Shown here: one piece after another, positions 38,023 to 47,081 of the stretch
Position numbering within the stretch: position 1 is the stretch's first letter
Layout: the number at the start of each line of letters is the position of its first letter
DNA from: Helcococcus kunzii ATCC 51366
Lineage (GTDB): Bacteria > Bacillota > Clostridia > Tissierellales > Peptoniphilaceae
Length of the DNA: 62,332 bases
Reading direction: 5' to 3'
Assembly (NCBI RefSeq): GCF_000245755.1
Contig: NZ_JH601088.1
Span: 1,236,760 to 1,299,091 of the forward strand
Position numbers and translations under genes: made by a program
The notes under the pieces: generated by a model
What the model was told of the DNA's origin: nothing
Databases searched by the model: none
The model's input: the letters and a program-made list of their open reading frames with translations, nothing else

Positions 38023-38340
38023 CTATTTAATATTATCAACTACAATTTTAGCTAATTTACCAATACCTAAAGGGATTGGTGCATAAGCTTGTGGTGGTAT
38101 CATTACCAAAGGTCTGTCAGCTCCATCTGCTAAAACTTTTAATTTATCATAATACATTTTAGCTTGTGGACTAATCATATATAAATCATATTTTGCTTCT
38201 TTGATTAAATTACTTGCAGTAGCCGCAATAGTTGCTTCCACTTCAATGTCATAACCTTTTTCATTTAAATATTTTGTTGTTTTTGATGCCATTAAGGAAC
38301 TTGACATTCCTGCGGCACACATAATTAAAGCTTTCTTCAT
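38023..38340 (-). CDS. celA: PTS EIIB, lactose/cellobiose family
   Basis: The 105-residue protein starts KKALIMCAAGMSSSLMASK, with the phosphorylated cysteine (about residue 8) and the P-loop-like CAAGMSSS of cellobiose EIIB. It passes phosphate from EIIA to the sugar. Next to EIIA. Confidence 0.95.
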   Translation of the reverse strand: MKKALIMCAAGMSSSLMASKTTKYLNEKGYDIEVEATIAATASNLIKEAKYDLYMISPQAKMYYDKLKVLADGADRPLVMIPPQAYAPIPLGIGKLAKIVVDNIK

Positions 38341-38355
38341 TTCTTTACCTCTTTT

Positions 38356-38670
38356 TTATTTTTGTCTTGTTTTGTAAATTTCGATAAATTCTTCCGCTAA
38401 GTCTTTTACCGTCAATGCATTCATCAGATGATCCTGAGCATGAACCATTAATAAACCAATTGGAGTTTTTTCACCATTCATTTCTTTTTGTATCATGTCA
38501 GTTTGCACCTTATGAGCTTCCAAAAATTCATTATTTGCTTCTTCGATAAGCTCATATGCTCTTTCAAAATTAGACTTTTTAGCTTCTTGAATAGCTTCCA
38601 TAGAAAGAGTTCTGGCACTTCCTGAATGAACAATAATACCCATGATGATTTCTTCCATATTTAAGTCCAT
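38356..38670 (-). CDS. celC: PTS EIIA, lactose/cellobiose family
   Basis: The 104-residue helical protein has the active histidine in LLMVHAQDHLMNAL. ATG 38670 follows AAGGAGG at about five bases; six upstream codons are rejected. It is the first gene of EIIA-EIIB-membrane protein-EIIC-GH1. Confidence 0.95.
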   Translation of the reverse strand: MDLNMEEIIMGIIVHSGSARTLSMEAIQEAKKSNFERAYELIEEANNEFLEAHKVQTDMIQKEMNGEKTPIGLLMVHAQDHLMNALTVKDLAEEFIEIYKTRQK

Positions 38671-38719
38671 TCCTGCCTCCTTTCGCAATCTCTCATTTTC
38701 ATAACTTATAGTAATACAA

Positions 38720-38764
38720 ATTATAAGTATTATTAATATATAATTTTTCCATTCGTTTGGAAAA
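38720..38764 (-). promoter_or_regulatory. Promoter region and operator-like palindrome of the beta-glucoside PTS operon
   Basis: A TATAAT -10 on the minus strand (38720-38725) lacks a good -35. Where the -35 should be, TTTTCC and GGAAAA arms (38745-38764) form a palindrome around an ATTCGTTT core. A weak -35 overlapped by a palindrome suggests activation, presumably by the LicR-like protein encoded upstream, possibly with CcpA. Confidence 0.5.
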
Positions 38765-38872
38765 CGATAGCTAAGAGTTCCAAAACGTTAAAATTTAAGT
38801 GTTTTGAGTAATATCCAGAATTATAAATAGATTTCAATTAGAAATAAGAAAAATATTTTGAAATATTTCCAT

Positions 38873-38901
38873 AAAAAAAGGAGTTAGAAAAATCTAACCC
38901 C
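38873..38901 (-). terminator. Terminator of the LicR-like regulator gene
   Basis: On the minus strand GGGGTTAGA-TTTT-TCTAACTCC is followed by TTTTTTT, directly after the regulator stop. Confidence 0.9.
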
Positions 38902-38908
38902 ACAAATA

Positions 38909-40828
38909 TTAATCTTCTTTTATTTTATCAACTATTTTATCGTATAATTCTTTTGATGAATTTGAATTAATAAGATCTTTTACATCTTTGTCATTATCAA
39001 TTATTTGAAGCAATAATTTATACATACTATCATAATTTTGAGCTGTATTTTTAGCTACATTTAATACTATGATGAGTTGAACTTTCTTATCACTCCATAT
39101 TATCGGATTTTTTAATACGCCAATGGTAATAAAAGTTTCTTTAGCAATTGGCTCAATAGGATGAGGAACGGCAACATTATTGCCAAAACTCGTAGTCGCG
39201 ATGTGTTCTCTTTCCATTATGCTTTCATATAAACTTTCTGGCGTTTTACCTTTTTTTACAATTTCATCTGTTAGATATTTTAACACTTCTTCTTTAGTAG
39301 AAAAATCTAAATCTAAGTAAATATCATTCATATTTAAAAATTCAAAATCTTTTGACATATTAAAATTATTGATAAAATTATCAATCTCCCCAAAACTAGT
39401 ATCTCCAAGAATATCAGTAATGTAGATAACAGGCACATCTAGTTGTGATTTAAACGGCACTGTACTAATTACTAAGTCCAAACTTTTATCTCTATATTTA
39501 TCTATATTATAAAATTCAGTAGTATCAACTATTTCTATTTTGTCTGAAAATCTTGATTCTAATTTATATTTTAATAGCTTTGAACTACCTAATCCTGTTG
39601 TACAAACTAGAAGAGTTCTCGCTATTTTATAGTTTAATTTATCTCTTTCTATCGCTGCACCTAAATGAATTGCTATATATCCAAGCTCGTCTTCATTAAA
39701 CTTAATCCCTAATTCTTCTTCTATAACTTTTGATGCAATCTTTGCCGCATCAAACGCCGATAGATAGTTGGCTTTTATAGATGATAATAATGGATTTCTT
39801 ATATTCATATTATTGTTATATCTGTAAATAGAAGGTTTTAGGTGTTGCACTATAGAATTAAATAATTCTGGATCTTTAATTAGATTTACCCTCATCTCTT
39901 TATCAACAGCTTTAATCATCTTGGTTGCTAAATCTAGTATTTTTATATCATCTTTAGAACTTATAGTTTTAACATTTTTATTTAAAATAAGTTTAGTACC
40001 CAATAAATGCATTGTAATGTAATACACTTCGTCTATTGGAAAATCAAGAGAAAATTCCCTTTCAATATCATTTACAATCTTTTTAGCAATTTCAAACTCG
40101 GATGTATGAGTAAATTCATTATTTAATTTCTTTTCAAAATACTGATTTATCTCAATTCTTCTTATAGCAATAGCTATATGTATCACTAAATTATTAAGTG
40201 CAAAATCTGATAATTTAACATCAGAATTATTTATATTTTTTACAATTATATTGTAAATTTTTTTCAAAATTCCTTTATCAAATATTAAGCTAAAATCATC
40301 AATCGTGCTATAATATTTATTTTCATTTACTTTATTAAGTAAATAGGATATAGCATTTCTTATATCCTTTTCTTCCCCTACTAATTTAAGACCATAATTT
40401 GGCTTTACATCAAAATCTAAATTATATTTTGCAAGCAACTCCCTCACGTCTTTCATATCATTTTGCATGGAAGATCTTGAAATAAACATTTCATCAAGAA
40501 ATTCTTCTGACTTTATGTATTTTGCAGAAAATAAATATCTTAATGAAATATATGTGATCCTATCTCGTGGTTCAGAAAAATCAAATTCGAAGTTTAATAA
40601 TTCTTGTTTCTCAAATTCATTAAAAATTTTGCCATCATTTATAAATAAAAAATAATTGCCATCTTTGTTTTTTAATAGCTCAGATTCAAATGGTCTTAAT
40701 TCTTCATTTATAGCTTTTATATCATTTCTAATTGTACGTTCTGTAACATTTTGTTTTTCACTAATTTCCTTAATGGACATCTTTGAATACTTCAGATCTT
40801 TAATAATGTTTTTCTGTCTTTGTATCAT
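38909..40828 (-). CDS. licR: PRD-containing PTS-sensing transcriptional activator (LicR/CelR type)
   Basis: The 639-residue regulator has, in order, an N-terminal helix-turn-helix (ISEKQNVTERTIRNDI), a second HTH, two PTS-regulation domains with histidines (about 190-390), an EIIB-like domain (LVCTTGLGSSKLL, cysteine present) and a C-terminal EIIA domain with VAVPHP. Phosphorylation by HPr and EIIB tunes activity. It lies directly upstream of the cellobiose-type PTS operon, its likely target. Confidence 0.9.
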   Translation of the reverse strand: MIQRQKNIIKDLKYSKMSIKEISEKQNVTERTIRNDIKAINEELRPFESELLKNKDGNYFLFINDGKIFNEFEKQELLNFEFDFSEPRDRITYISLRYLFSAKYIKSEEFLDEMFISRSSMQNDMKDVRELLAKYNLDFDVKPNYGLKLVGEEKDIRNAISYLLNKVNENKYYSTIDDFSLIFDKGILKKIYNIIVKNINNSDVKLSDFALNNLVIHIAIAIRRIEINQYFEKKLNNEFTHTSEFEIAKKIVNDIEREFSLDFPIDEVYYITMHLLGTKLILNKNVKTISSKDDIKILDLATKMIKAVDKEMRVNLIKDPELFNSIVQHLKPSIYRYNNNMNIRNPLLSSIKANYLSAFDAAKIASKVIEEELGIKFNEDELGYIAIHLGAAIERDKLNYKIARTLLVCTTGLGSSKLLKYKLESRFSDKIEIVDTTEFYNIDKYRDKSLDLVISTVPFKSQLDVPVIYITDILGDTSFGEIDNFINNFNMSKDFEFLNMNDIYLDLDFSTKEEVLKYLTDEIVKKGKTPESLYESIMEREHIATTSFGNNVAVPHPIEPIAKETFITIGVLKNPIIWSDKKVQLIIVLNVAKNTAQNYDSMYKLLLQIIDNDKDVKDLINSNSSKELYDKIVDKIKED

Positions 40829-41023
40829 TTGATTCCTCTACTTCTAATTATTCTCTTATATTATTAATTCTAATTTTATTCTATATTTAATTTTATTTCA
40901 AGAAACAAAGTAATTCTAGGGGAATGGTGTTTTTGAGAAATAAATTTATAGTGAAAAAACTAGCGCCATAATATAAAATAAACGAAATGGTAATAAAATT
41001 TTCTGATAAAATTAGCAACAAAT

Positions 41024-41072
41024 AAAAAAAGATTCATCAACATCTACGAACTCTCGCAAATATCGATGAATC
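41024..41072 (-). terminator. Terminator after udk
   Basis: On the minus strand GATTCATC and GATGAATC pair around a long loop and are followed by TTTTTTT, about 10 bases beyond the udk stop. Confidence 0.75.
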
Positions 41073-41082
41073 TCTAATAATT

Positions 41083-41712
41083 TTAATTCGAACTATTGAT
41101 ACTTACATATCTTTCAATTGTATTCATTAGCATTTCTATAGCTATTTTGTTTTTGCCACCATATGGAATAATTACATCTGCATATCTCTTTGATGGTTCG
41201 ATAAACATGTCGTGCATTGGTTTTACAGTTTCTCTATATTGTGCAATTACTGATTCTAGACTTCTTTCACGCTCTATTACATCTCTTTGAATGCGTCTTA
41301 AGATTCTTTCATCGGCATCTGTTTCAACATACACTTTTAAGTCCATTAAATCTCGTAAATCCTTATTTTCAAGTATTAGTATACCTTCAACAACTATAAC
41401 AGATTTTGGTTTTACAAGAACAACCTCATCTGATCTGTTGTGAATAGTGTAATCATAAACAGGTCTTAAGATTTCTTCACCATTTTTTAGTTTTTTAATG
41501 TCTTCAATCATTCTTTCAGTATCAAATGCACTAGGATGATCATAGTTTAATTCACATCTTTGTTCATAAGTTAAACCTTCATGAGCTTTGTAATAAAAAT
41601 CATGACCTAAAATGATTAAATCATCTTCATATTTTTTTCTAAGTTTATTTACAATCGTTGTTTTCCCTGAAGCGGAACCACCACAAACACCAATAATAGT
41701 TACTTTATCCAT
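41083..41712 (-). CDS. udk: Uridine kinase
   Basis: The 209-residue nucleoside kinase phosphorylates uridine and cytidine in pyrimidine salvage. It shows the P-loop GVCGGSASGKTTI, HDFYYKAHEGLTYEQ and NYDHPSAFDTE motifs of Udk. It follows the pseudouridine synthase gene by a few bases. Confidence 0.95.
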   Translation of the reverse strand: MDKVTIIGVCGGSASGKTTIVNKLRKKYEDDLIILGHDFYYKAHEGLTYEQRCELNYDHPSAFDTERMIEDIKKLKNGEEILRPVYDYTIHNRSDEVVLVKPKSVIVVEGILILENKDLRDLMDLKVYVETDADERILRRIQRDVIERERSLESVIAQYRETVKPMHDMFIEPSKRYADVIIPYGGKNKIAIEMLMNTIERYVSINSSN

Positions 41713-41718
41713 ATTGCC

Positions 41719-42426
41719 TCATTTATTATATTTTTCTAAAATTTTTATTTCATTTTCATTTAGTTCTCTATATTCGCCTAACTCAAGATTTTCATCTAGA
41801 ACTAGTTCTCCAATAGAGAGTCTTTTTAAGTATAGCACTTCTTTACCACAATGTTTTAACATTCTTTTAACTTGATGATATTTACCTTCCATAATATAGA
41901 CATAACATTCATAGTCTGAGATTATCTCCAATTTTCCCGGTAATGTCATATATTGTTCTTTGTCTAAGAAAATACCTTTTTTAAACTCTTCAATATCAGC
42001 TTCTTCTAATTTTTTATCTACTTTAGCATAATATTTTTTTTCAACTTTTCTCTTTGGTGATAGAATGTTATGAGCAAGTTTACCATCATTTGTTAATAAC
42101 ACTAGCCCTTCTGTGTCCTTATCTAATCGACCCGCAGGAAAAATTTCTTTATTTTGGTATCTTTCCTCTAAAAGATCAATAACGGTTTTGTTATAATCCT
42201 TTGTCGCTGAAATAACGTTTTGTGGTTTATTCATCATTAAATAAATATATTTTTTAAATATGATCTCTTTATTTTTAAATTTAATTATATCATTGTTTTC
42301 ATCAACTTGTTGTGTTGGTTTTAGAACAGTTTTGTCATTTACAAGTACCAATCCATTTTTAATATATTCTTTTACTTCTTTTCTTGAACCAATCCCTGTG
42401 TTAGATAAATACTTGTCTATTCTCAC
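41719..42426 (-). CDS. rsuA: RsuA-family pseudouridine synthase
   Basis: The 235-residue protein has an N-terminal S4 domain (MRIDKYLSNTGIGSRKEVKEY) and the catalytic motif GRLDKDTEGLVLLTNDG with its aspartate. The sequence fits RsuA, which modifies 16S rRNA, better than RluB, but paralogues are hard to separate by eye. Confidence 0.88.
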   Translation of the reverse strand: MRIDKYLSNTGIGSRKEVKEYIKNGLVLVNDKTVLKPTQQVDENNDIIKFKNKEIIFKKYIYLMMNKPQNVISATKDYNKTVIDLLEERYQNKEIFPAGRLDKDTEGLVLLTNDGKLAHNILSPKRKVEKKYYAKVDKKLEEADIEEFKKGIFLDKEQYMTLPGKLEIISDYECYVYIMEGKYHQVKRMLKHCGKEVLYLKRLSIGELVLDENLELGEYRELNENEIKILEKYNK

Positions 42427-42444
42427 GATTATAATTAAACCTTT

Positions 42445-43059
42445 CTATCTCATATTTTTAAAATATCTTGAAATTTTCTTATACACAATTAAAGTAACGA
42501 TAGCATTTAATGAACCTTTTACAAGGTTGAATGGTATAACTGATAGCACTATAAGTTGATTATATGATTTAACAAATTTTGGTGCAAATTTTACGAAACC
42601 TTCTAAATCTATATGCATTACTTTTGCGTAAATTGGAAAAATTACAAAGTAATTTGATAATGTTGCTAATATTGTCATAGCAACTATACCACCTATTAAT
42701 CCTATTATAGCAGATTTTCTTGTTTTATTTTTACTATAAATGTATGATGAAACTCCAACAAATGTACTACCCACGATAATATTGGAAAGTTCACCCACAT
42801 ATGCAGTCATTGTTCCATCTAAAACTATATTGATTAAGTTTTTCATGATTACTGTGATAATGCCGGATATTGGTCCTAAAACAAAACCACTAACTAATGT
42901 TGCCACATCACCAAAGTCAACTGTCATAAACGCTGGTGCTATTGGTATTGGGAACTTAAACAGCATCAACACACCTGCTAACGCTGAAAATATAGCAATT
43001 TTCGCCATATTTCCTATTGAGAACACTCTTACTACTTTTTTATTACCTGTCATTTCCAT
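42445..43059 (-). CDS. ribU: Riboflavin ECF transporter S component
   Basis: The 204-residue membrane protein has about six helices and the RibU sequence FPIPIAPAFMTVDFGDVATL. It binds riboflavin and works with a shared ECF energising module not present here. ATG 43059 has GGGAGG at five bases. An FMN riboswitch and terminator lie directly upstream, which supports the substrate. Confidence 0.95.
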   Translation of the reverse strand: MEMTGNKKVVRVFSIGNMAKIAIFSALAGVLMLFKFPIPIAPAFMTVDFGDVATLVSGFVLGPISGIITVIMKNLINIVLDGTMTAYVGELSNIIVGSTFVGVSSYIYSKNKTRKSAIIGLIGGIVAMTILATLSNYFVIFPIYAKVMHIDLEGFVKFAPKFVKSYNQLIVLSVIPFNLVKGSLNAIVTLIVYKKISRYFKNMR

Positions 43060-43096
43060 AAAATCCTCCCTAATATCTTTTTTAGGGCAAAAATAA

Positions 43097-43116
43097 TGCC
43101 CCGATACTTCGGGGCA
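43097..43116 (-). terminator. Riboswitch-controlled terminator of ribU
   Basis: On the minus strand TGCCCCGA-AGTA-TCGGGGCA is followed by TTATTTTT. It lies between the FMN aptamer and the ribU start, so FMN binding should favour termination. Confidence 0.9.
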
Positions 43117-43160
43117 CGAAAATTTATAATATCAATAAGTTTGTTGAAACTTTTATATTA

Positions 43161-43267
43161 TATCTTCTTTCATCCAGACTTTACTGTCGGTATCGGAATT
43201 TCACCGATTCATGCTAACGCTCGTGGACTATACCACCGGTAGGGACTCACACCCTGCCCTGAAGATT
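43161..43267 (-). promoter_or_regulatory. FMN riboswitch (RFN element)
   Basis: The minus strand contains the conserved RFN blocks in order: CTTCAGGGCAGGGTG, CCCTACCGGTGG, TAGTCCACGAGC, CGGTGAAATTCCG and AGTCTGGATGAAAGAAG. The element senses FMN and controls the riboflavin transporter that follows. Confidence 0.97.
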
Positions 43268-43346
43268 TTTATCAATTATATATTAACACTTAACTATAAT
43301 TTTGTCAAAATCGTAATTTTTGAATATTTTTTATGAATGTTTTACT

Positions 43347-44789
43347 TTATTTTTCAACCCATACTGAAACTGATCCTGGGGAAACAAAGAAGTCTGCAAA
43401 TCCATCTTCTCCAATAGTTATCTCAGCATCATTATTACCTAACTTATCGATGTAGATTTTTCCACTTTGGTCTGCACCGACTTCCATTCTTACTGTTTTT
43501 GCTTCTTCATTTGAAATTGCAACAGCCATTCTTCCTGGGTGTTCTTCATTTCCATATCTTACAAAACCAATCGCATTTTTTTCTTGTAAATATACGTGTT
43601 CATTACCATATGCATAATCTCTTCTAATTTCCATAAGTATGTCCAATTTACCTTTCATACCGCCATAAAGTGTGCCATCACCTATTCCAAAGAGGTCGCC
43701 GAAAAATACACATGGATATCCATCCTGTCTTAGTAAAATCAACGCATAAGCAATTTCTCTAAACCAATTATCAACCCATGATTCTAGGGATTGTCCCAAT
43801 TGTGAATCGTGATTATCTACAAATGTTACAGAATTAAATTTCCTTTGACTTTCCACAGAATTATCAAATAATGTCCTCAAATCAAAATATCCACCACTCT
43901 TTGATGCTTCGTGTAGTTTATAATGCAATGTAACATCAAATAAATCAACATTGTTAGATGTCCCATCTATAAAGTCTACTAGACGATTTAGATCATTTTC
44001 CCAATATTCTCCAACTAGATAAAAATCACTTTTAATATTTTGTAAAATGTGATTTGAAAAATCATTGATGAAGTTTTGATCTATATGTTTTAACGCATCA
44101 TATCTCGCTCCATCAACATTTGTTTCTTTTATAAACCATTCAATCCAACTAAATAACTCATTTCTAACGTCAGGATTGAAATGATCGATATCCGCAAACA
44201 TTAAATAATCATAATTTCCTTTTTCAGAAGAAACGGCATAATTCCAGTCTCTATCTTCCCAAAGTATTTTATATATTGCATTTGTGCCGGTTTTAGCATC
44301 ATAATCAACACCATTAAAATGTTGAAATGTCCAAATAAAATCGCTATATTTCCCTTTTCTACCCGGGAATGTAAATTTGGTCCACGCTTCAATATCCATT
44401 GGTTCTGAAACTTGTTTTGTCCTATCATTTTGATCAACCATTACAGCTTTGAACACTTCTGATTCATCCGCACCAGCTTTATGATTTAATACAAGGTCCG
44501 CATATATGCTTATACCTAATTCATGCGCCTTATCTATCAATTGGTGAAGCTCTTCCTTTGTACCATATTTTGTCCTTACTGAACCTTTTTGGTCAAATTC
44601 ACCTAAATCATAAAGATCATATGTGCCATATCCCACGTCATTTGTTCCTGTAGCTTTTGTAACAGGCGGCAGCCATATAGAAGTAAATCCTTTTTCTTTA
44701 AAATATTCTAAATTTTCTCTTAGAAAATTATAATGATTTCCATCATCAATTAGCTCCCATTCAAAACCTTGTAGCATCAAACCGTTCAT
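43347..44789 (-). CDS. amyA: Cytoplasmic alpha-amylase, glycoside hydrolase family 13
   Basis: The 480-residue enzyme has no signal peptide and shows GH13 motifs: DLVLNHKAG, GARYDALKHI (nucleophile aspartate), LVGEYW (acid/base glutamate) and FVDNHDSQ. It resembles intracellular AmyA-type amylases that cut maltodextrin or glycogen. Its start overlaps the preceding gene by four bases. Confidence 0.93.
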   Translation of the reverse strand: MNGLMLQGFEWELIDDGNHYNFLRENLEYFKEKGFTSIWLPPVTKATGTNDVGYGTYDLYDLGEFDQKGSVRTKYGTKEELHQLIDKAHELGISIYADLVLNHKAGADESEVFKAVMVDQNDRTKQVSEPMDIEAWTKFTFPGRKGKYSDFIWTFQHFNGVDYDAKTGTNAIYKILWEDRDWNYAVSSEKGNYDYLMFADIDHFNPDVRNELFSWIEWFIKETNVDGARYDALKHIDQNFINDFSNHILQNIKSDFYLVGEYWENDLNRLVDFIDGTSNNVDLFDVTLHYKLHEASKSGGYFDLRTLFDNSVESQRKFNSVTFVDNHDSQLGQSLESWVDNWFREIAYALILLRQDGYPCVFFGDLFGIGDGTLYGGMKGKLDILMEIRRDYAYGNEHVYLQEKNAIGFVRYGNEEHPGRMAVAISNEEAKTVRMEVGADQSGKIYIDKLGNNDAEITIGEDGFADFFVSPGSVSVWVEK

Positions 44790-45163
44790 AAATCACCTCT
44801 TTTTTCTTTATGTTTGCTTATAAATTCATCATCTTCTCTAACTAAGTCATTTACACCAGCTCTATACTCAACATGATGTCTTAACTCATGATTTACTAAT
44901 TCTGTTAATCTATCTTTTAATTGCTCTCTATCAAAATCTGGATATTGATTTTTAATAGAACCATAATATATTAATATTTGCTTTAATACCCCAAATCTTG
45001 TGTATTCACCCAAGACAACTAAATCATTATTTATAGATTCTTTATGGTATTTGATTTCTTCTTTTAAGATAATCCCACCATTTAGACCTTCAAACAAGTC
45101 CTGATCTATCTCATCTACTATTTCTTCTAATATCTCTTGTATTACATCAATATCATAGCTCAT
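44786..45163 (-). CDS. Small zincin-like metallopeptidase-family protein
   Basis: The 125-residue acidic protein contains HELRHHVE near residue 95, a classic HExxH zinc site. It fits the small 'minimal metallopeptidase' families of Firmicutes, whose function is unknown. It overlaps the amylase gene by four bases (ATGA), so the two are translated together. Confidence 0.7.
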   Translation of the reverse strand: MSYDIDVIQEILEEIVDEIDQDLFEGLNGGIILKEEIKYHKESINNDLVVLGEYTRFGVLKQILIYYGSIKNQYPDFDREQLKDRLTELVNHELRHHVEYRAGVNDLVREDDEFISKHKEKRGDL

Positions 45164-45253
45164 ATCAATTTACCTCAAAAATATTATAACATAGGCAAAT
45201 AATTTTTATATAATATAATTTATTATGTTATAATCTTTTTATGGAGAGGTGAT

Positions 45254-46807
45254 ATGGGAAAAACAGCAATTTTTTTAATGTTATTTACATTAATTTCAAA
45301 AGTTTCAGGTTTAATTAGAGAACAATTTTTTGCCTATTATTTAGGGAATGGGATGATAAGTGACTCTTACAATACCGCAATGACAATACCCACGATAATT
45401 TTCGGTTTTGTTTTAGCCGGTGTAATAGCGGGTTACATTCCTATATATTCAAAGGCAGAATACGAGCATGGAGAAAAAAAAGCTAAGGAATTTACAGCGA
45501 ATTTAGTAAACATCTTGATTGTAATTACAACAGTTATCATTTTTGCGATAATAATATTCGCACCAGCATTAGTTTCAATTTTCGCTTCAGGATATGAAGG
45601 CGATAAGAGAGAAATAACTATTAGATTTACAAGACTTATGTCATTCTCATTATATGCAACAATGATTTCTTCTGTTTTCATTGGTTTTTTACAAATGAAA
45701 AAAAGATTTATCATTGCAGAATCAGCTGGACTATTTATGAACTTCTTAAATGTAATAGTACTAGTACTTGCATTTAAATTTAACAATATGTACATACTTC
45801 CTTTAGGTTATGTGCTTTCTGAATACTTAAAATATATATTATTCCCTCATTTCGTAAAAAAAGAGGGCTATAAACATAAGTTTATATTTGACATTCATGA
45901 CGAATATATAAAAAACATGCTAAGAATAGCAATTCCGATATTTTTATCAATTGCCGCTGTCGATATATCAACAATAGTCGATCAATCTTTAGCTTCCACG
46001 ATGATAACTCATGGTGGGGTTTCATCAATGAGAAGAGCCTCACTAATATTGACGCTTGTAAGTGGGATAATCGTAGCTTCCATTACGACATCTATCTATC
46101 CACAAATGTCAAAATATGCAAGTAGAAAAGAAATCGGTCGAGTAAAGAAAACAATAATGGATGGTAATATCTACTCATTTATACTAATCATTCCTTCAAT
46201 GATAGGAGTAATGATATTATCAGAACCTTTAATAAAACTATTATTTGAAAGAGGAAATTTCGATGTTAACTCAACAGCCATTACTTCTTCAATTTTAGTA
46301 TTTTATATGCCTACAATAGTTGGTCAATCAATAAACCAAATATTTACTCGTGGCTTTTATTCAATGAATAATACCAAAACACCAATACTAATTACATTTG
46401 TTCAAGTATTTTCAAATATTGTCTTAAACTATGTATTTTCCTATAACTGGGGATTTGGATTAGGACTAAACGGACTTGCACTTGCCACTTCCGTTTCATC
46501 ATTTATTGGAGGCGTACTATCCGCCTATCTATTTAGACAAAAATACGGCAGAATCAACTTTAAGAAGTTTTCAATCAATGGACTAAAAATACTATTAACA
46601 AGCTTAATCATGGGCATAGCAACATATTTCACATATCATGGCTTAAGCAGTAAAAACTATATATTAGCATTCCTAATTTCAATAATTGTTTCAATCTTAG
46701 TATACACAATAGTTATACTATTTATGAGAATACCAGAAGTTACAAAACTAATTAATATATTATATTCAAGAATTAAGAAAAAAAGAAGAAAAGCTAATAT
46801 AAAATAA
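45254..46807 (+). CDS. murJ: MurJ-like lipid II flippase
   Basis: The 517-residue protein of about fourteen helices begins FLMLFTLISKVSGLIREQFF, the MurJ/MviN signature, and has a central EPLIKLLFERGNFD. It flips the peptidoglycan precursor lipid II across the membrane. TATAAT at 45229-45234 and the ribosome site GGAGAGGTGAT precede the ATG. Plus-strand single gene with its own terminator. Confidence 0.93.
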   Translation: MGKTAIFLMLFTLISKVSGLIREQFFAYYLGNGMISDSYNTAMTIPTIIFGFVLAGVIAGYIPIYSKAEYEHGEKKAKEFTANLVNILIVITTVIIFAIIIFAPALVSIFASGYEGDKREITIRFTRLMSFSLYATMISSVFIGFLQMKKRFIIAESAGLFMNFLNVIVLVLAFKFNNMYILPLGYVLSEYLKYILFPHFVKKEGYKHKFIFDIHDEYIKNMLRIAIPIFLSIAAVDISTIVDQSLASTMITHGGVSSMRRASLILTLVSGIIVASITTSIYPQMSKYASRKEIGRVKKTIMDGNIYSFILIIPSMIGVMILSEPLIKLLFERGNFDVNSTAITSSILVFYMPTIVGQSINQIFTRGFYSMNNTKTPILITFVQVFSNIVLNYVFSYNWGFGLGLNGLALATSVSSFIGGVLSAYLFRQKYGRINFKKFSINGLKILLTSLIMGIATYFTYHGLSSKNYILAFLISIIVSILVYTIVILFMRIPEVTKLINILYSRIKKKRRKANIK

Positions 46808-46817
46808 AGATACATTA

Positions 46818-46849
46818 ATATCTATCGGAATATTTCGATAGATATTTTT
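46818..46849 (+). terminator. Terminator of murJ
   Basis: ATATCTATCG-GAATATTT-CGATAGATAT is followed by TTTT on the plus strand, 10 bases after the stop. Confidence 0.85.
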
Positions 46850-46875
46850 GAATTTAAATGACAAATTTTTGGAAA

Positions 46876-47024
46876 TTACATGTGTAAATGGGAATATCAA
46901 GAATACACATGTAAAATAGCTAAAAACCTTACATGTGTAAATAAAGTATTTAGAATTACACATGTAAAAATGGAAATAATGGAAATTTTCCTGATTAAAT
47001 CAAGAAATCCATATTAATCAGGAA
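46876..47024. repeat. Mixed palindrome array: TTACATGTGTA family (2 copies) then TTCCTGAT family (1 copy)
   Basis: Family 3 copies of 39 bp occupy 46876-46914 and 46929-46967 and start exactly 53 bp apart. A family 2 copy (37 bp) follows at 46988-47024. The same two families share the gap at 21763-22051. The array lies between convergent murJ and hprK terminators. Confidence 0.85.
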
Positions 47025-47032
47025 ACCCCAAC

Positions 47033-47073
47033 AAAAAAAGGTTAATTGCAACATATATATTGCAAATAACCTT
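47033..47073 (-). terminator. Terminator of the pepP-uvrC-hprK operon
   Basis: On the minus strand AAGGTTATTTGCAA ... TTGCAATTAACCTT is followed by TTTTT, just beyond the hprK stop. Confidence 0.88.
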
Positions 47074-47081
47074 ACCCCATC

